From UBA6170 sp034429975 (GTDB taxonomy: Bacteria > Chloroflexota > Anaerolineae > Anaerolineales > Anaerolineaceae), in the NCBI GenBank assembly GCA_034429975.1, contig DAOUFM010000050.1, positions 1 to 64,000 of the forward strand: 64,000 nucleotides of DNA. Direction: 5' to 3'. The first letter of the stretch is position 1. Each line of letters begins with the position of its first letter. The translations under genes were made by a program, and so were the position numbers. This document shows, one piece after another, positions 52,357-61,778 of the stretch. The notes beneath the pieces are model-generated. The model saw nothing but the letters and a program-made list of their open reading frames with translations. It ran no database searches and was not told where the DNA came from.

Positions 52357-53599
52357 AAGGTAATCTCCTTGTTTGAACAAATTCTCCTGATTTTACTATA
52401 TTTGTGCCGTAATCACTGGGAATTATGTCGGGCCCGATAATCGCATTTGGTTGAATTGTCCACCTGGGTGGAACAATGGACTCTCTACCAATAACTGTAA
52501 TTTGGCATTGACCATGAATTTCCCCAATGAGACTATCAGCTCCGATAACAACTTTCTTGTCTAAAATTGCACAGTTTACTTTAGAGTTTTGTTCAACTTT
52601 ACAATCAGTAAAAAGAATAGATTGAGTAATTTCCACGCCTTTTTCAATATATACTCCAGGTGAGAAAACACAATTCCTGACGATTGCGCCTGATTCAATA
52701 ACGCAGCCGTCTGAGATCATACTATTTTCAATCACAGCGCCTGTTTTGATTAATGCCGGCGGGCGTTCCTCTGTACGTGTATGAATAACCCATTCAGGAT
52801 GATAGATATGAAAAGAAGGAGGGTCAGTCAATAGATCCATATGAGCTTGCCAATAGGAATCTAATGTACCCACATCAACCCAGTATCCGTCATAAGGGAA
52901 CGCAAACACTTTGGATTTATTTTCGATCATGTTTGGAATAATATCTTTACCAAAATCATGATGAGAACCAATCCGAAAATGATCATTCCACAATTCCTCA
53001 TTGAGAACGTTTTGCTTAAAAATATATACACCCATGTTAGCTGAATTGGATGGTGGATTTTCAGGTTTTTCTAAAAATTCAACAATCCGATAATTTTCAT
53101 CATAATGCATGATCCCATATCGGGAAGCTTCTTCGATTGGCACAGAGATTGTTGCAATCGTTAGATCTGCATCCATGGCAAGATGAAAGTCGATCATTTT
53201 CTTGTAATCCATCGTGTAAATATGGTCGCCGGATAATACTAAAATATGATCTGGGTTTCCGCGTTTAATAAAAGTGAAATTTTGTTGAACTGCATCAGCG
53301 GTTCCAACGAACCAATCCGAAGCCAAAGCTTTGTAAGGGGTTAAAATCTTTATCCCCCCGGCTATATCTCGGTTTAGATCCCAAGGTGCGCCTGAACCGA
53401 TATGCTCGATTAAAGATTGTGGTCGATATTGGGCTAATACCATTACGTCGTTTATCCCTGAATTTACGCAATTAGATAAACAAAAATCAATTACCCGATA
53501 TTTACCGCCAAAAAAGACAGCAGGTTTTGCTCGTTTTGAAGTAAGTACTTTTAACCTGGTCCCTTCACCGCCGGCTAAAATAACTGCACGCACTTTCAT
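52346..53599 (-). CDS. glgC: Glucose-1-phosphate adenylyltransferase
   Basis: GlgC makes ADP-glucose, the donor for glycogen synthesis and its controlled step. The 417-residue protein begins ILAGGEGTRLKVLTSKRAKP with the nucleotide-binding loop, continues with YRVIDFCLSNCVNSGI, then SGDHIYTMDY with the metal aspartate, and ends in left-handed-helix repeats (VIENSMISDGCVIESGAIV). GGAGG precedes the ATG, which overlaps the glgA stop (ATGA). The glgA-glgC-malQ order is a common glycogen operon. Confidence 0.97.
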   Translation of the reverse strand: MKVRAVILAGGEGTRLKVLTSKRAKPAVFFGGKYRVIDFCLSNCVNSGINDVMVLAQYRPQSLIEHIGSGAPWDLNRDIAGGIKILTPYKALASDWFVGTADAVQQNFTFIKRGNPDHILVLSGDHIYTMDYKKMIDFHLAMDADLTIATISVPIEEASRYGIMHYDENYRIVEFLEKPENPPSNSANMGVYIFKQNVLNEELWNDHFRIGSHHDFGKDIIPNMIENKSKVFAFPYDGYWVDVGTLDSYWQAHMDLLTDPPSFHIYHPEWVIHTRTEERPPALIKTGAVIENSMISDGCVIESGAIVRNCVFSPGVYIEKGVEITQSILFTDCKVEQNSKVNCAILDKKVVIGADSLIGEIHGQCQITVIGRESIVPPRWTIQPNAIIGPDIIPSDYGTNIVKSGEFVQTRRLPYEI

Positions 53600-55068
53600 T
53601 GGTTACCTCCAATCAATTTTAAGTAAATTTGAGCATATTGAATTGCTGATCTTTCCCACGAAAAATTCGTTTTCATACCATTTTTTTGTAATATATTCCA
53701 TTTTGCTTTTTGTTCGAATAAATCTAAAGCACGGAGCATAGCCGCTGACATCTCCTCCGGATTTGGATTTTGAAATAAAAAACCATTGTTTCGGCTGTTA
53801 TCATCGTTTTCAATCACGGTATCCTGTAGGCCACCGGTTGATCTGGCTAAAGGTATGCACCCAAAGCGCATTGCAATCATTTGTGTAAGACCGCAAGGTT
53901 CGTAACGAGAAGGGATGAGAATAACATCTCCGCCGGAATACATGCGTTTCGATAGATTTAAGTCAAAGCGTATCACCGCTTTCACTTTTTCTGGCATTTC
54001 TACTTCTAAACTGCGGCAAGAAGTTTCAATAATAGGATCCCCCGTACCTAGTAAAATCGCTTGCCAGGGTTTGTTACTAATCATTCGTAAAGCGCTGATG
54101 GCAATATCGACGCCTTTTTGTTGATCCATTCTGGTGATCATTATGAAAAGGGGAATATTTTCATTTTTTTCCAACCCAAATTCAATTTGAAGCGCCAGTT
54201 TGTTTTTCAATCGATTTTCTAATTGACCACTGGAGTAATTAAAATGAATTGTTTGGTCAGTTTCAGGATCCCATTTTGTTTCATCAATGCCATTCAAAAT
54301 CCCGGAAAGGGTATCTTCCCTTGAGATAAAATAATCCTGTAAGCCACAACCATAATCAGGAGTAAGGATCTCATTTGAATAATTTGGTGAGACGGTTAAA
54401 AGAAAGTCGGCTGAGGATGCTCCAATCGGCAGAGGTAATGATCTTGCCCAATCCGGAAGCATTGTACAATGACATTTTGGCAGGCCGAATTCAGGAAGAA
54501 TATTGGTTGAATCTGCGCCCATATAAGGAACATTATGCAGTGATAAAACAGATTTTGTTTTTGCAAAAAAGTGATCAGTTATTTTTCTTTGTTTTAAATC
54601 ATATAAAGCAATGGCAGTATGCCAATCATTGGCATGAATAATATCAACTTGCCAATTAATGTTTTTTATAAACTCCAGCGCTGCTAATGAAAAAAAGATA
54701 TATTTTTTAGCATCATGAATTGAGTTCGAAGAGTAGACATGTTTATCTGTGAGGATTGAATCGCCTTCAATTAGGTAAACAATAACTCCTTCCACCGTTG
54801 TTTGAAAAACACGGGCTGGGATTTTTCCATGACCATGATTGATATAAAAAAAGGAAATTAATTGAATATCATCTAATTTCTGATTGATCAAAGAATGAAA
54901 GGGAATTACCAGACGAACATCCACCTCGGAGTTTGAAATTTGATCGGGATGTAAAGCTTTTAATGCTTTTGGTAATGAACCGGCAACATCACCCAGTCCA
55001 CCAATTTTTATTAATGGAGCGGCTTCTGAAGCTACATACAAAACATTAATAGTTCGTGTGTGTTTCAA
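53596..55068 (-). CDS. glgA: Glycogen synthase
   Basis: GlgA (GT5) extends alpha-1,4-glucan chains from ADP-glucose. The 490-residue protein has the N-terminal KIGGLGDVAGSLPKAL (ADP-glucose binding), then NDWHTAIALY. The C-terminal part carries ITRMDQQKGVDIAISAL and LIPSRYEPCGLTQMIAMRFG, with the catalytic glutamate region. The start is a TTG at 55,068 with AGGAG nine bases before it; the conserved sequence begins soon after. It lies 10 bases after the deaminase-CYTH gene, so it is in the same operon. Confidence 0.96.
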   Translation of the reverse strand: MKHTRTINVLYVASEAAPLIKIGGLGDVAGSLPKALKALHPDQISNSEVDVRLVIPFHSLINQKLDDIQLISFFYINHGHGKIPARVFQTTVEGVIVYLIEGDSILTDKHVYSSNSIHDAKKYIFFSLAALEFIKNINWQVDIIHANDWHTAIALYDLKQRKITDHFFAKTKSVLSLHNVPYMGADSTNILPEFGLPKCHCTMLPDWARSLPLPIGASSADFLLTVSPNYSNEILTPDYGCGLQDYFISREDTLSGILNGIDETKWDPETDQTIHFNYSSGQLENRLKNKLALQIEFGLEKNENIPLFIMITRMDQQKGVDIAISALRMISNKPWQAILLGTGDPIIETSCRSLEVEMPEKVKAVIRFDLNLSKRMYSGGDVILIPSRYEPCGLTQMIAMRFGCIPLARSTGGLQDTVIENDDNSRNNGFLFQNPNPEEMSAAMLRALDLFEQKAKWNILQKNGMKTNFSWERSAIQYAQIYLKLIGGNQ

Positions 55069-55078
55069 GTTAATTCTC

Positions 55079-57061
55079 CTAATGAGCACCTTCTGCAATA
55101 ATCTCCAAATAATCCATGGAAATACTAGTTTTCGGTTGTAAACCCAAGAATTCGATTAGTTCAAGAACTAAGGTGGACTTGTATTCGGCGTCTCGTCGGC
55201 TCCAAGTACGGCTTTTAATCTCAAGATATTTTCCTAGTTCGGGGATAATAAATGTATCAATATTGATGAAGAATTCTGTACCTTTATAGGAAATAAGATA
55301 GCGTATTCTGCCTTTTTCGATTTCCAGGGTATTTTTGGGATTAAAATATTCTTTATAGAATCTCAAGCTTTGTGTCGCTGGTGCGAAGAATCTGGAACGA
55401 GATAACATAACTTCCTGTGGAAATTGTTGCTCACGTTCTTTACCGATAAGAGTTAATCGTGATCGAACATTATAGATTTCATTCTGTTCAGAAACAAAGT
55501 GATCCTCACGGTATCGTAAATTTCCTTGACTGTCATCCTCAAAGAAGAAATAGGTGTCATATTCGTGATAATGTCTTTTCCTTAGGATGGGCAATTCACT
55601 TTTATTGATAAAATCAATAATTTTTGTTACATCATCTATTTCTACTTTCAATTGGACTTCAAAACTTTCCTCTTCATGGGTTCCACCCACCGCAACCAGT
55701 TTGGATAATACAGAAGATTCTCTTTGAAAAAGAAAAGAATCAATTTGTAGAGCGTATTCCTGACCTTTTTTCATTAGAATTTCTTCATCAATGGTCAATA
55801 ATTTTTGATTTCTCATTAACCATTTCCCATTTACCATTACATCCGTGACATCGTTGGCTTTGGCGGCATAAACCACCTGGCTATAAAAACTTTCTTTTAA
55901 ATGCCTGAACCAAGGAGAATTGTGAACTTTATCAATATCGATCATAATTAAATCAGCTCTTTTACCTGGAATTAGAGAGCCAGTTATTTGGTCTAAATGC
56001 AAAGCTTTCGCGCCAATTCGCGTAGCCATGGCGAGGGTTGTTTTAGCCGGCAAAGCGGTTGGGTCCCCGGAAGAACCTTTAGCTAAAAACGTAGTTAAAC
56101 GGATCTCTTCAAACATATCAAGATCGTTATTAGAAGCTGGACCATCTGTTCCAATCCCAACACTTATCCCACTATCCATCATTTGCTTAACTGGTGAAAT
56201 TCCAGATGCGAGCTTCAGGTTCGAAGATGGATTATGGGCAACTCCTGCTTTTTTGTTTTGCAATAAACGTATTTCCCCAGGGTCAATATGAACGCAATGA
56301 GCAGCAATCACTTTGGCATTGAAAAGATTCAACTTATCCATGTAAGGAATAACTGGCATACCTTCTTCTGAGACCATTGTGTCCACTTCATTTTTAGTTT
56401 CCGCCAGGTGGATATGCAAAGGGACATCATAATGCGTAGCAATGTCGACTGACTTTTTGATAATTTCAGGTGTACAGGTATAAGGAGCATGGGGAGCAAT
56501 AGCAGGCACAATCAGTGGGTGGTTTTTCCACTTCTCGATAAATTTTTTTGAATAGGCAAGCGATTCATCAAAAGATTGGGCATCGGGTGTTGGGAATTTT
56601 AAAATGCTCTCAGAACAAACAGCCCGTAAGCCAACTTCCGCTGTAGCTTCTGCAACATCATCTTCAAAGTAATACATGTCGGCAAAACAGGTAATACCAG
56701 ATCGGATCATCTCAGCGCAGGCTAATTTTGTGCCTAATCTGACAAATTCCGGAGTCACGTATTCTCTTTCCACTGGCATCATATAGCCTAATAACCAGAC
56801 GTCTAAACGCAGGTCATCAGCCAGACCGCGCAGGAGTGTCATTGGGACGTGTGTGTGGGCATTAATTAATCCGGGCATCAAGATTTTTTCACCCGCGTCT
56901 ATAACGACTTCAGCAGTAAACTCGCTGAGTATGTCACTCTCAGAGCCAACTGCTTCAATCGTGTCGTCATTAATAGCAATTGCTCCAGGGCTAAACTGCG
57001 AAAACTCATCGTCGATCGTTAATATATTGGCGTTCTTGATGATCAGGGATACTTTTTTCAT
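55079..57061 (-). CDS. MTA/SAH deaminase fused to a CYTH domain
   Basis: A 660-residue two-domain protein. Residues 1-440 are an amidohydrolase of the 5-methylthioadenosine/S-adenosylhomocysteine deaminase family (MtaD), with metal sites in GLINAHTHVPMTLLRG, LHIHLAETKNE, AAHCVH and GIGTDGPASNN. Residues about 470-655 are a CYTH domain (KVEIDDVTKIIDFI, LRYREDHF, KYLEIKSRTWSRRDAE), the fold of class IV adenylate cyclases and triphosphatases that bind triphosphates with metal ions. The first ExExK-like motif appears as LKVEI, so that site is partly altered. It lies between cinA and glgA in one operon. GGAGGAG precedes the ATG. The fusion is the unusual point. Confidence 0.9.
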   Translation of the reverse strand: MKKVSLIIKNANILTIDDEFSQFSPGAIAINDDTIEAVGSESDILSEFTAEVVIDAGEKILMPGLINAHTHVPMTLLRGLADDLRLDVWLLGYMMPVEREYVTPEFVRLGTKLACAEMIRSGITCFADMYYFEDDVAEATAEVGLRAVCSESILKFPTPDAQSFDESLAYSKKFIEKWKNHPLIVPAIAPHAPYTCTPEIIKKSVDIATHYDVPLHIHLAETKNEVDTMVSEEGMPVIPYMDKLNLFNAKVIAAHCVHIDPGEIRLLQNKKAGVAHNPSSNLKLASGISPVKQMMDSGISVGIGTDGPASNNDLDMFEEIRLTTFLAKGSSGDPTALPAKTTLAMATRIGAKALHLDQITGSLIPGKRADLIMIDIDKVHNSPWFRHLKESFYSQVVYAAKANDVTDVMVNGKWLMRNQKLLTIDEEILMKKGQEYALQIDSFLFQRESSVLSKLVAVGGTHEEESFEVQLKVEIDDVTKIIDFINKSELPILRKRHYHEYDTYFFFEDDSQGNLRYREDHFVSEQNEIYNVRSRLTLIGKEREQQFPQEVMLSRSRFFAPATQSLRFYKEYFNPKNTLEIEKGRIRYLISYKGTEFFINIDTFIIPELGKYLEIKSRTWSRRDAEYKSTLVLELIEFLGLQPKTSISMDYLEIIAEGAH

Positions 57062-57073
57062 GAACTCCTCCAG

Positions 57074-58228
57074 TTATGCTTTTTCCAGGAAAATTCTTAG
57101 ATAATTTAAAGTAGTATTTATTGCCCATAATTCAGACAAATTGTTGTGTCCCCCAAAGAAATATGACTTTTCATCTTTAAAATTTTGGTAATTTAGTTTT
57201 AACTGTAATACAGCCTGGTTTTCTTGATCTTCAGATAAATTGGAAAACAATAATAGAAAATTATTATTGTTTTTATCCAAACTCTCATTATTGTTTACTA
57301 AAGTGTCCATCGTTACATTATTCGGTAACATGGCTGAATCAATTGTACCGTCAATGGTAAGAAACATATTTAATAAATGGTTATTAAGTTCAGTATTCCA
57401 AAAAAATATTTTTTTCTGTTTACGTTTTATTAACTGCGTCACAATCAATGGAAGTGAATCCGAATCATAGCCATAAATATGGCCAGGCAACCTTTTATGG
57501 ATTATTTCACTAACCTCGGATATCATCATTTTTGCTTCCAACAAGTCTTTTGCCTTGGCTGTGATTCGTATATCAGTTTGAGCTGGATAAGCAACAATGC
57601 CAACGGTAGGGTTGGGTAAGGTTTCCAGATCAGCGATTTTCTCATCAATCATTGATTCACCGATTCCGGAGGTGTGAATGACTAATGAGTGAATCACGAA
57701 AGGATTATCCAAATTATTTTTGATAATTCCCTTTACCTGGTTTTCAAGCAGATATTCTAATTCGGCTGGAACTCCGGGCAGAGAAATTATTAAACAGTTT
57801 TCTGTTTTAAAGTAAAAAGCTGGCGCAGTTCCAACTTTATTTTCAACCGGAACAGCACCTTTGGGTATATAGGCTTGTTTTTTATTATTCTCTGGAGGGA
57901 TACGCCCTTGTTTTGAGAACCGTTGCGTAATTTGGTCCCACAATTCGGGGAGAAATATTAATTCCGAATCAACAGCTATAGCGATCGCTTGCCTGGTTGG
58001 ATCATCCACAGTGGGACCTAGACCACCAGTGGTAATTATGAGATTGGCGCGTGAAATACTTTCTCTAACAGCGTTTGCTATTCTTTGCTCGTTATCCCCA
58101 ATGGTGATTGTTCTATAGAGATCGATTCCCTCTTCTCGCAAAAAAAGTGCAATTTTTCTTGTATTGGTATCAAGAACTTCCCCAAGTAAGAGTTCAGTAC
58201 CGATTGTAATGATTTCAGCAGATGGCAA
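57074..58228 (-). CDS. CinA-like protein (MoaB/CinA domain)
   Basis: A 384-residue protein. The first 170 residues are the CinA/MogA-like domain (IITIGTELLLGEVLDTN, then ITTGGLGPTVDDPTRQAIA), which in CinA hydrolyses ADP-ribose-type substrates. The C-terminal part, where the nicotinamide-mononucleotide amidase should be, has lost the usual SGGLAAGRIT-type serine motif and the conserved lysine region, so amidase activity is unlikely. The start is a TTG at 58,228 with GGAGG ahead. It is the first gene of the run into the deaminase-CYTH gene (12 bases between) and the glycogen genes. Confidence 0.85.
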   Translation of the reverse strand: MPSAEIITIGTELLLGEVLDTNTRKIALFLREEGIDLYRTITIGDNEQRIANAVRESISRANLIITTGGLGPTVDDPTRQAIAIAVDSELIFLPELWDQITQRFSKQGRIPPENNKKQAYIPKGAVPVENKVGTAPAFYFKTENCLIISLPGVPAELEYLLENQVKGIIKNNLDNPFVIHSLVIHTSGIGESMIDEKIADLETLPNPTVGIVAYPAQTDIRITAKAKDLLEAKMMISEVSEIIHKRLPGHIYGYDSDSLPLIVTQLIKRKQKKIFFWNTELNNHLLNMFLTIDGTIDSAMLPNNVTMDTLVNNNESLDKNNNNFLLLFSNLSEDQENQAVLQLKLNYQNFKDEKSYFFGGHNNLSELWAINTTLNYLRIFLEKA

Positions 58229-58319
58229 GAATCCTCCGAATTATTATTGTTTCTCTTAATTAGTGAAATAAATTTATTAATTAGTTTAGCATGAAAATAA
58301 TAGATACGCTGGTCAAACA

Positions 58320-58328
58320 TGATAAAAT
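58320..58328 (+). promoter_or_regulatory. Extended -10 before yraN, nearly leaderless
   Basis: TGATAAAAT with TAAAAT at 58,323-58,328. The ATG at 58,341 is 12 bases later, so the leader would be about 5 bases. There is no ribosome binding site. Confidence 0.45.
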
Positions 58329-58340
58329 TTTTTTACCTTT

Positions 58341-58712
58341 ATGATTAAAAAAATGAACAAAACTGAACTTGCCGATTGGGGTGAAGCTAAAGCCCGATCA
58401 TTTCTTGAAAAGAGAAGCGTCCAAATCCTTGCAACAAATTTCCGTTCATCATCTGGGGAAGTGGATATCATTGGGTATGATCAAGATGATCTGGTGTTCT
58501 TTGAGGTAAAAACAAGATCTTCAACGAGTTTTGGTTTCCCAGAAGAAGCAGTCAATTCCACCAAGATTCAAAAAATTGAGCTGGTAGCGAATGATTACAT
58601 GGATCTATTTCAACTTGAAAATGAGAATTGGAGAATTGACACGATTGCAATCATTCGGAATCCGTTCAATGGGAAATTCCAAATTAAGTGGTTTAAGAAT
58701 GTGGAAGCATAA
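58341..58712 (+). CDS. YraN-family (UPF0102) putative endonuclease
   Basis: A 123-residue protein of the restriction-endonuclease-like fold. The core is GEVDIIGYDQDDLVFFEVKTR (Glu-Asp and Glu-Lys, the E-V-K motif), the PD-(D/E)XK signature of YraN proteins. The family is widespread and poorly understood; Holliday-junction nuclease roles have been suggested. A second in-frame ATG (58,350) is possible. It overlaps miaA by 14 bases, so both are probably translated from one mRNA. Confidence 0.9.
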   Translation: MIKKMNKTELADWGEAKARSFLEKRSVQILATNFRSSSGEVDIIGYDQDDLVFFEVKTRSSTSFGFPEEAVNSTKIQKIELVANDYMDLFQLENENWRIDTIAIIRNPFNGKFQIKWFKNVEA

Positions 58713-59649
58713 ACTGAAAAAACCAGTAATCTTTGTTGTTGGACCAACAGCCAGCGGAAAAACTGATTTGGCAATCCAGATTGCCAGGCATTTAAAATCG
58801 GAAATCATCTCTGCGGATTCAAAGTATTTTTATAAAGGAATGAATATTGGAACAGCAAAACCCAGTGCAAATGATTTGAGCGAAATTGTTCATCATATGA
58901 TTGATATTGCTGAGCCGGATGAACCGGTTAGTGTGGCTGTTTATAAAAATGAGGTCGAAAAAATTATTGGTACCCTCCATGCCCAGGAAAAAATTCCAAT
59001 TGTGGTTGGGGGAACCGGGCAATATATACATGCTATTTTGCACAATTGGAAAATGCCAGCTATTGAACCGGACTTGAGGTTAAGAAAAGTCATGGAAGAT
59101 TATGCTGAATATCATGGAAAGGGAAAGTTGTATGATTTTCTGGTTAAAGTTGACCCTCAAGGAGCCAAACTTATTGATTATCGTAATGTACGCAGAACAA
59201 TCCGGGCTATTGAAGTCGTTTTAAAAACAGGTCATCGTTTTTCTGAGCAAAGGCTTCAGGAACAGTCACCATACTCCAGAAAAATAATTGGGCTTCATTG
59301 GCAAAGAGAAGAATTGTACTCAAGGATTGATCAAAGAATAGCAGAAATGCTTACCCAAGGATTGATTGGTGAGGTAATAACTTTATTATCAAAGGGCTAT
59401 TCCATTGAAATGCCGGCAATGTCCGCCATTGGATATCGGGAGATTGCCCACTTTGTCCTGGGAGAAACCTCCCTTCAAGAAGCCATCCTATTGATGAAAA
59501 GAAACTCAAGACAATATGTACGTAGACAGGCTAATTGGTTTAAAGTGAATGACCCGGATATTAGATGGTTCGATGGCAAGGTTATGAATCTGAAAGAGAT
59601 TTTGTTATATCTTGACTCGGATGATGGGTGGAGTAGATCTGAAGAATAA
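58699..59649 (+). CDS. miaA: tRNA dimethylallyltransferase
   Basis: MiaA adds the dimethylallyl group to A37 of tRNAs reading codons that begin with U. The 316-residue protein has the P-loop GPTASGKTDLA (about residues 14-24), the substrate motif ISADSKYFYKGMNIGTAKP where most relatives read SRQVYRG, GGTGQYIHAIL, and the C-terminal RRNSRQYVRRQANWF-like block (here KRNSRQYVRRQANWF). The ATG at 58,699 lies inside yraN. A shared terminator separates it from ftsH. Confidence 0.96.
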   Translation: MWKHKLKKPVIFVVGPTASGKTDLAIQIARHLKSEIISADSKYFYKGMNIGTAKPSANDLSEIVHHMIDIAEPDEPVSVAVYKNEVEKIIGTLHAQEKIPIVVGGTGQYIHAILHNWKMPAIEPDLRLRKVMEDYAEYHGKGKLYDFLVKVDPQGAKLIDYRNVRRTIRAIEVVLKTGHRFSEQRLQEQSPYSRKIIGLHWQREELYSRIDQRIAEMLTQGLIGEVITLLSKGYSIEMPAMSAIGYREIAHFVLGETSLQEAILLMKRNSRQYVRRQANWFKVNDPDIRWFDGKVMNLKEILLYLDSDDGWSRSEE

Positions 59650-59684
59650 AAGGATTTATCAATTTATCTATATCAATTTTCAAA

Positions 59685-59726
59685 TAAAAAGAGGCTGGTT
59701 ATAGGAACCAACCTCTTATTTTTTGT
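59685..59726. terminator. Bidirectional terminator between miaA and ftsH
   Basis: AAAAAGAGG-C-TGGTT and AACCA-A-CCTCTTATTTTTT form an 11-pair stem with one mismatch and a 5-base loop, flanked by A and T runs on either side. It can end both converging transcripts. Confidence 0.9.
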
Positions 59727-59732
59727 TTTTTC

Positions 59733-61592
59733 TTACCCGATTTGTAACTCGGGAACGCCGCTTTTCTTTGGGTTTGGTGCAGGAAAAATTGCTTCAAATT
59801 CTTCTTTTGAAAGCGTTTCAACTTCCAATAATTTTGTTGCCACGGCGTCTAATTTGTCGCGATATTCGATCAGTATTTTTTTAGCATTTTGATAGGCATC
59901 GTTTACAATCGACCTTACTTCCTGGTCAATTTTCTCCGCAACAGATTCTGAGTAATCACGCTGTTCCGAAATTTCTCTCCCCAGGAATATTAATTCTTCT
60001 TTCTGGCCGTATACCATCGGTCCAAGTTTATCACTCATTCCTAAGCGCATCACCATAGTGCGGGCTAATTTGCTAACTCTTTCAATATCATTAGACGCCC
60101 CGGAGGTGATATCATCAAAGACAATCTCTTCGGCTGCACGTCCGCCTAAAAGGCCAACCATATCAGCAAATATTTTTTTCTTTGCCATAAGTAAACGGTC
60201 TTCTTGTGGTAATGCTAATGTATATCCAGCCGCCATACCTCGAGAGATAATCGATACCTTTTGCACCGGATCGCTGTGGGGGAGAACATGCATGACAACA
60301 GCATGTCCAGCTTCGTGATATGCAACAATTCTTTTCTCTTCCTGGCTGATCAGTCTGCTTTTTCGTTCCGGACCAGCAATAACGCGCTCAATAGACTCCT
60401 CAAATTCACTTTGCCCGATTAAAGTTTTATTTCTTCGTGCGGCCAGAATGGCTGCTTCATTTACCAGGTTCTCTAAATCTGCTCCGACGAAGCCAGGCGT
60501 GGAGCGAGCTATTACGCTCAAATCAACGTTGTTTTCCAATGGTTTTCCACGAATATGGACTTTCAATATCGCTTCTCGGCCGCGAACATCCGGACGATCT
60601 AAAACCACCCGGCGGTCAAAACGTCCCGGTCGCAATAAAGCTGGGTCGAGAATATCGGGACGGTTGGTGGCTGCCATAATAATGATGTTGGTATCTGTAT
60701 CGAAGCCATCCATTTCAACCAACATTTGGTTCAACGTTTGTTCACGTTCATCGTGACTGCCGCCTAAACCGGCGCCGCGTTGACGCCCCACTGCATCGAT
60801 TTCATCGACAAAAACAATACAAGGTGAATGACGTTTGGCTTGCTCGAACAAATCTCTGACACGACTGGCGCCTACACCCACAAACATTTCTACAAACTCA
60901 GAACCTGAAATTGAGAAAAAAGGAACACCTGCTTCTCCAGACACTGCTTTCGCTAATAAGGTTTTTCCAGTTCCGGGAGGGCCGACTAATAATACACCTT
61001 TAGGGATGCGTGCTCCCAGAGAAATAAATTTCTGTGGTTCCCGCAAAAACTCGACCACTTCTTTTAGCTCTTCTTTTGCTTCTTCTACACCTGCAACATC
61101 CACAAAAGTTACAGTTGGATGGTCGCCGGTAAACATTCTCGCTTTTGACTTTCCAAATGACATCGCTGCGGAATTACTGCCTTGCGCCTGTCGAAAGATA
61201 TAAAAGAAAGCCCCACCAAGAATTAAAAATGGAAGAATATAACCAAGAGCAGTGATTACTCCAATCCAGGGACTTGGAACTTTGATTATGATTTTAATCT
61301 TATCAGGGTTGAGATCACTTTGGGTGACACCCAGATTCAATAATTGCTCAACCAATGTTGCGGTTGATTCTTTTGTTGATAATGCCTCGCGAGCATTCTC
61401 CACATACTTTACACGTAATCGATTTTCGTTTTCTTCAATTTCCGAAATTTTGCCCGCTTTAATATCAGCGGCTACCTGATTAATCGTTAGAGTTTCTGTA
61501 CTACTTCGCTGACTGAAACTATAAAAAGCCATGACGATAATGGCGATGAATAACAGCAAGTAGATTACATACGATTGATTTCTTGAATTCAC
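59733..61592 (-). CDS. ftsH: ATP-dependent zinc metalloprotease FtsH
   Basis: FtsH is the membrane-bound AAA protease that degrades misfolded membrane and short-lived cytoplasmic proteins. The 619-residue protein has two transmembrane helices (about residues 8-26 and 107-130), Walker A GPPGTGKTLLAKA, the Walker B IVFVDEIDAVGR and the SRH arginines (RPGRFDRRV), then the zinc motif HEAGH near 415 and the aspartate ligand. The start is a GTG at 61,592 with GGGAGG ahead. A TGGTATAAT box lies upstream. It is the usual length and ends at the terminator shared with miaA. Confidence 0.97.
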   Translation of the reverse strand: MNSRNQSYVIYLLLFIAIIVMAFYSFSQRSSTETLTINQVAADIKAGKISEIEENENRLRVKYVENAREALSTKESTATLVEQLLNLGVTQSDLNPDKIKIIIKVPSPWIGVITALGYILPFLILGGAFFYIFRQAQGSNSAAMSFGKSKARMFTGDHPTVTFVDVAGVEEAKEELKEVVEFLREPQKFISLGARIPKGVLLVGPPGTGKTLLAKAVSGEAGVPFFSISGSEFVEMFVGVGASRVRDLFEQAKRHSPCIVFVDEIDAVGRQRGAGLGGSHDEREQTLNQMLVEMDGFDTDTNIIIMAATNRPDILDPALLRPGRFDRRVVLDRPDVRGREAILKVHIRGKPLENNVDLSVIARSTPGFVGADLENLVNEAAILAARRNKTLIGQSEFEESIERVIAGPERKSRLISQEEKRIVAYHEAGHAVVMHVLPHSDPVQKVSIISRGMAAGYTLALPQEDRLLMAKKKIFADMVGLLGGRAAEEIVFDDITSGASNDIERVSKLARTMVMRLGMSDKLGPMVYGQKEELIFLGREISEQRDYSESVAEKIDQEVRSIVNDAYQNAKKILIEYRDKLDAVATKLLEVETLSKEEFEAIFPAPNPKKSGVPELQIG

Positions 61593-61631
61593 TAATGCCT
61601 CCCAAAAAGGAAACTCCCAGTATTTTTGAAA

Positions 61632-61640
61632 ATTATACCA
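61632..61640 (-). promoter_or_regulatory. Extended -10 promoter of ftsH
   Basis: Minus-strand TGGTATAAT, TATAAT at 61,632-61,637, with a partial -35 (TAGCCA) 17 bases further upstream. It gives a leader of about 35 bases carrying GGGAGG. Confidence 0.65.
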
Positions 61641-61778
61641 ACCTACTTTGTTATTGGCTAATTTTTCATATAGTTTTTAGCTTTATCTAATGAATTTCTA
61701 ATAATTAATATAAAAAAATGACAAAAAAGCTGGTTAAATTTAATATCGTACTAAAAAACCTTAAAGATTAATTTATAT

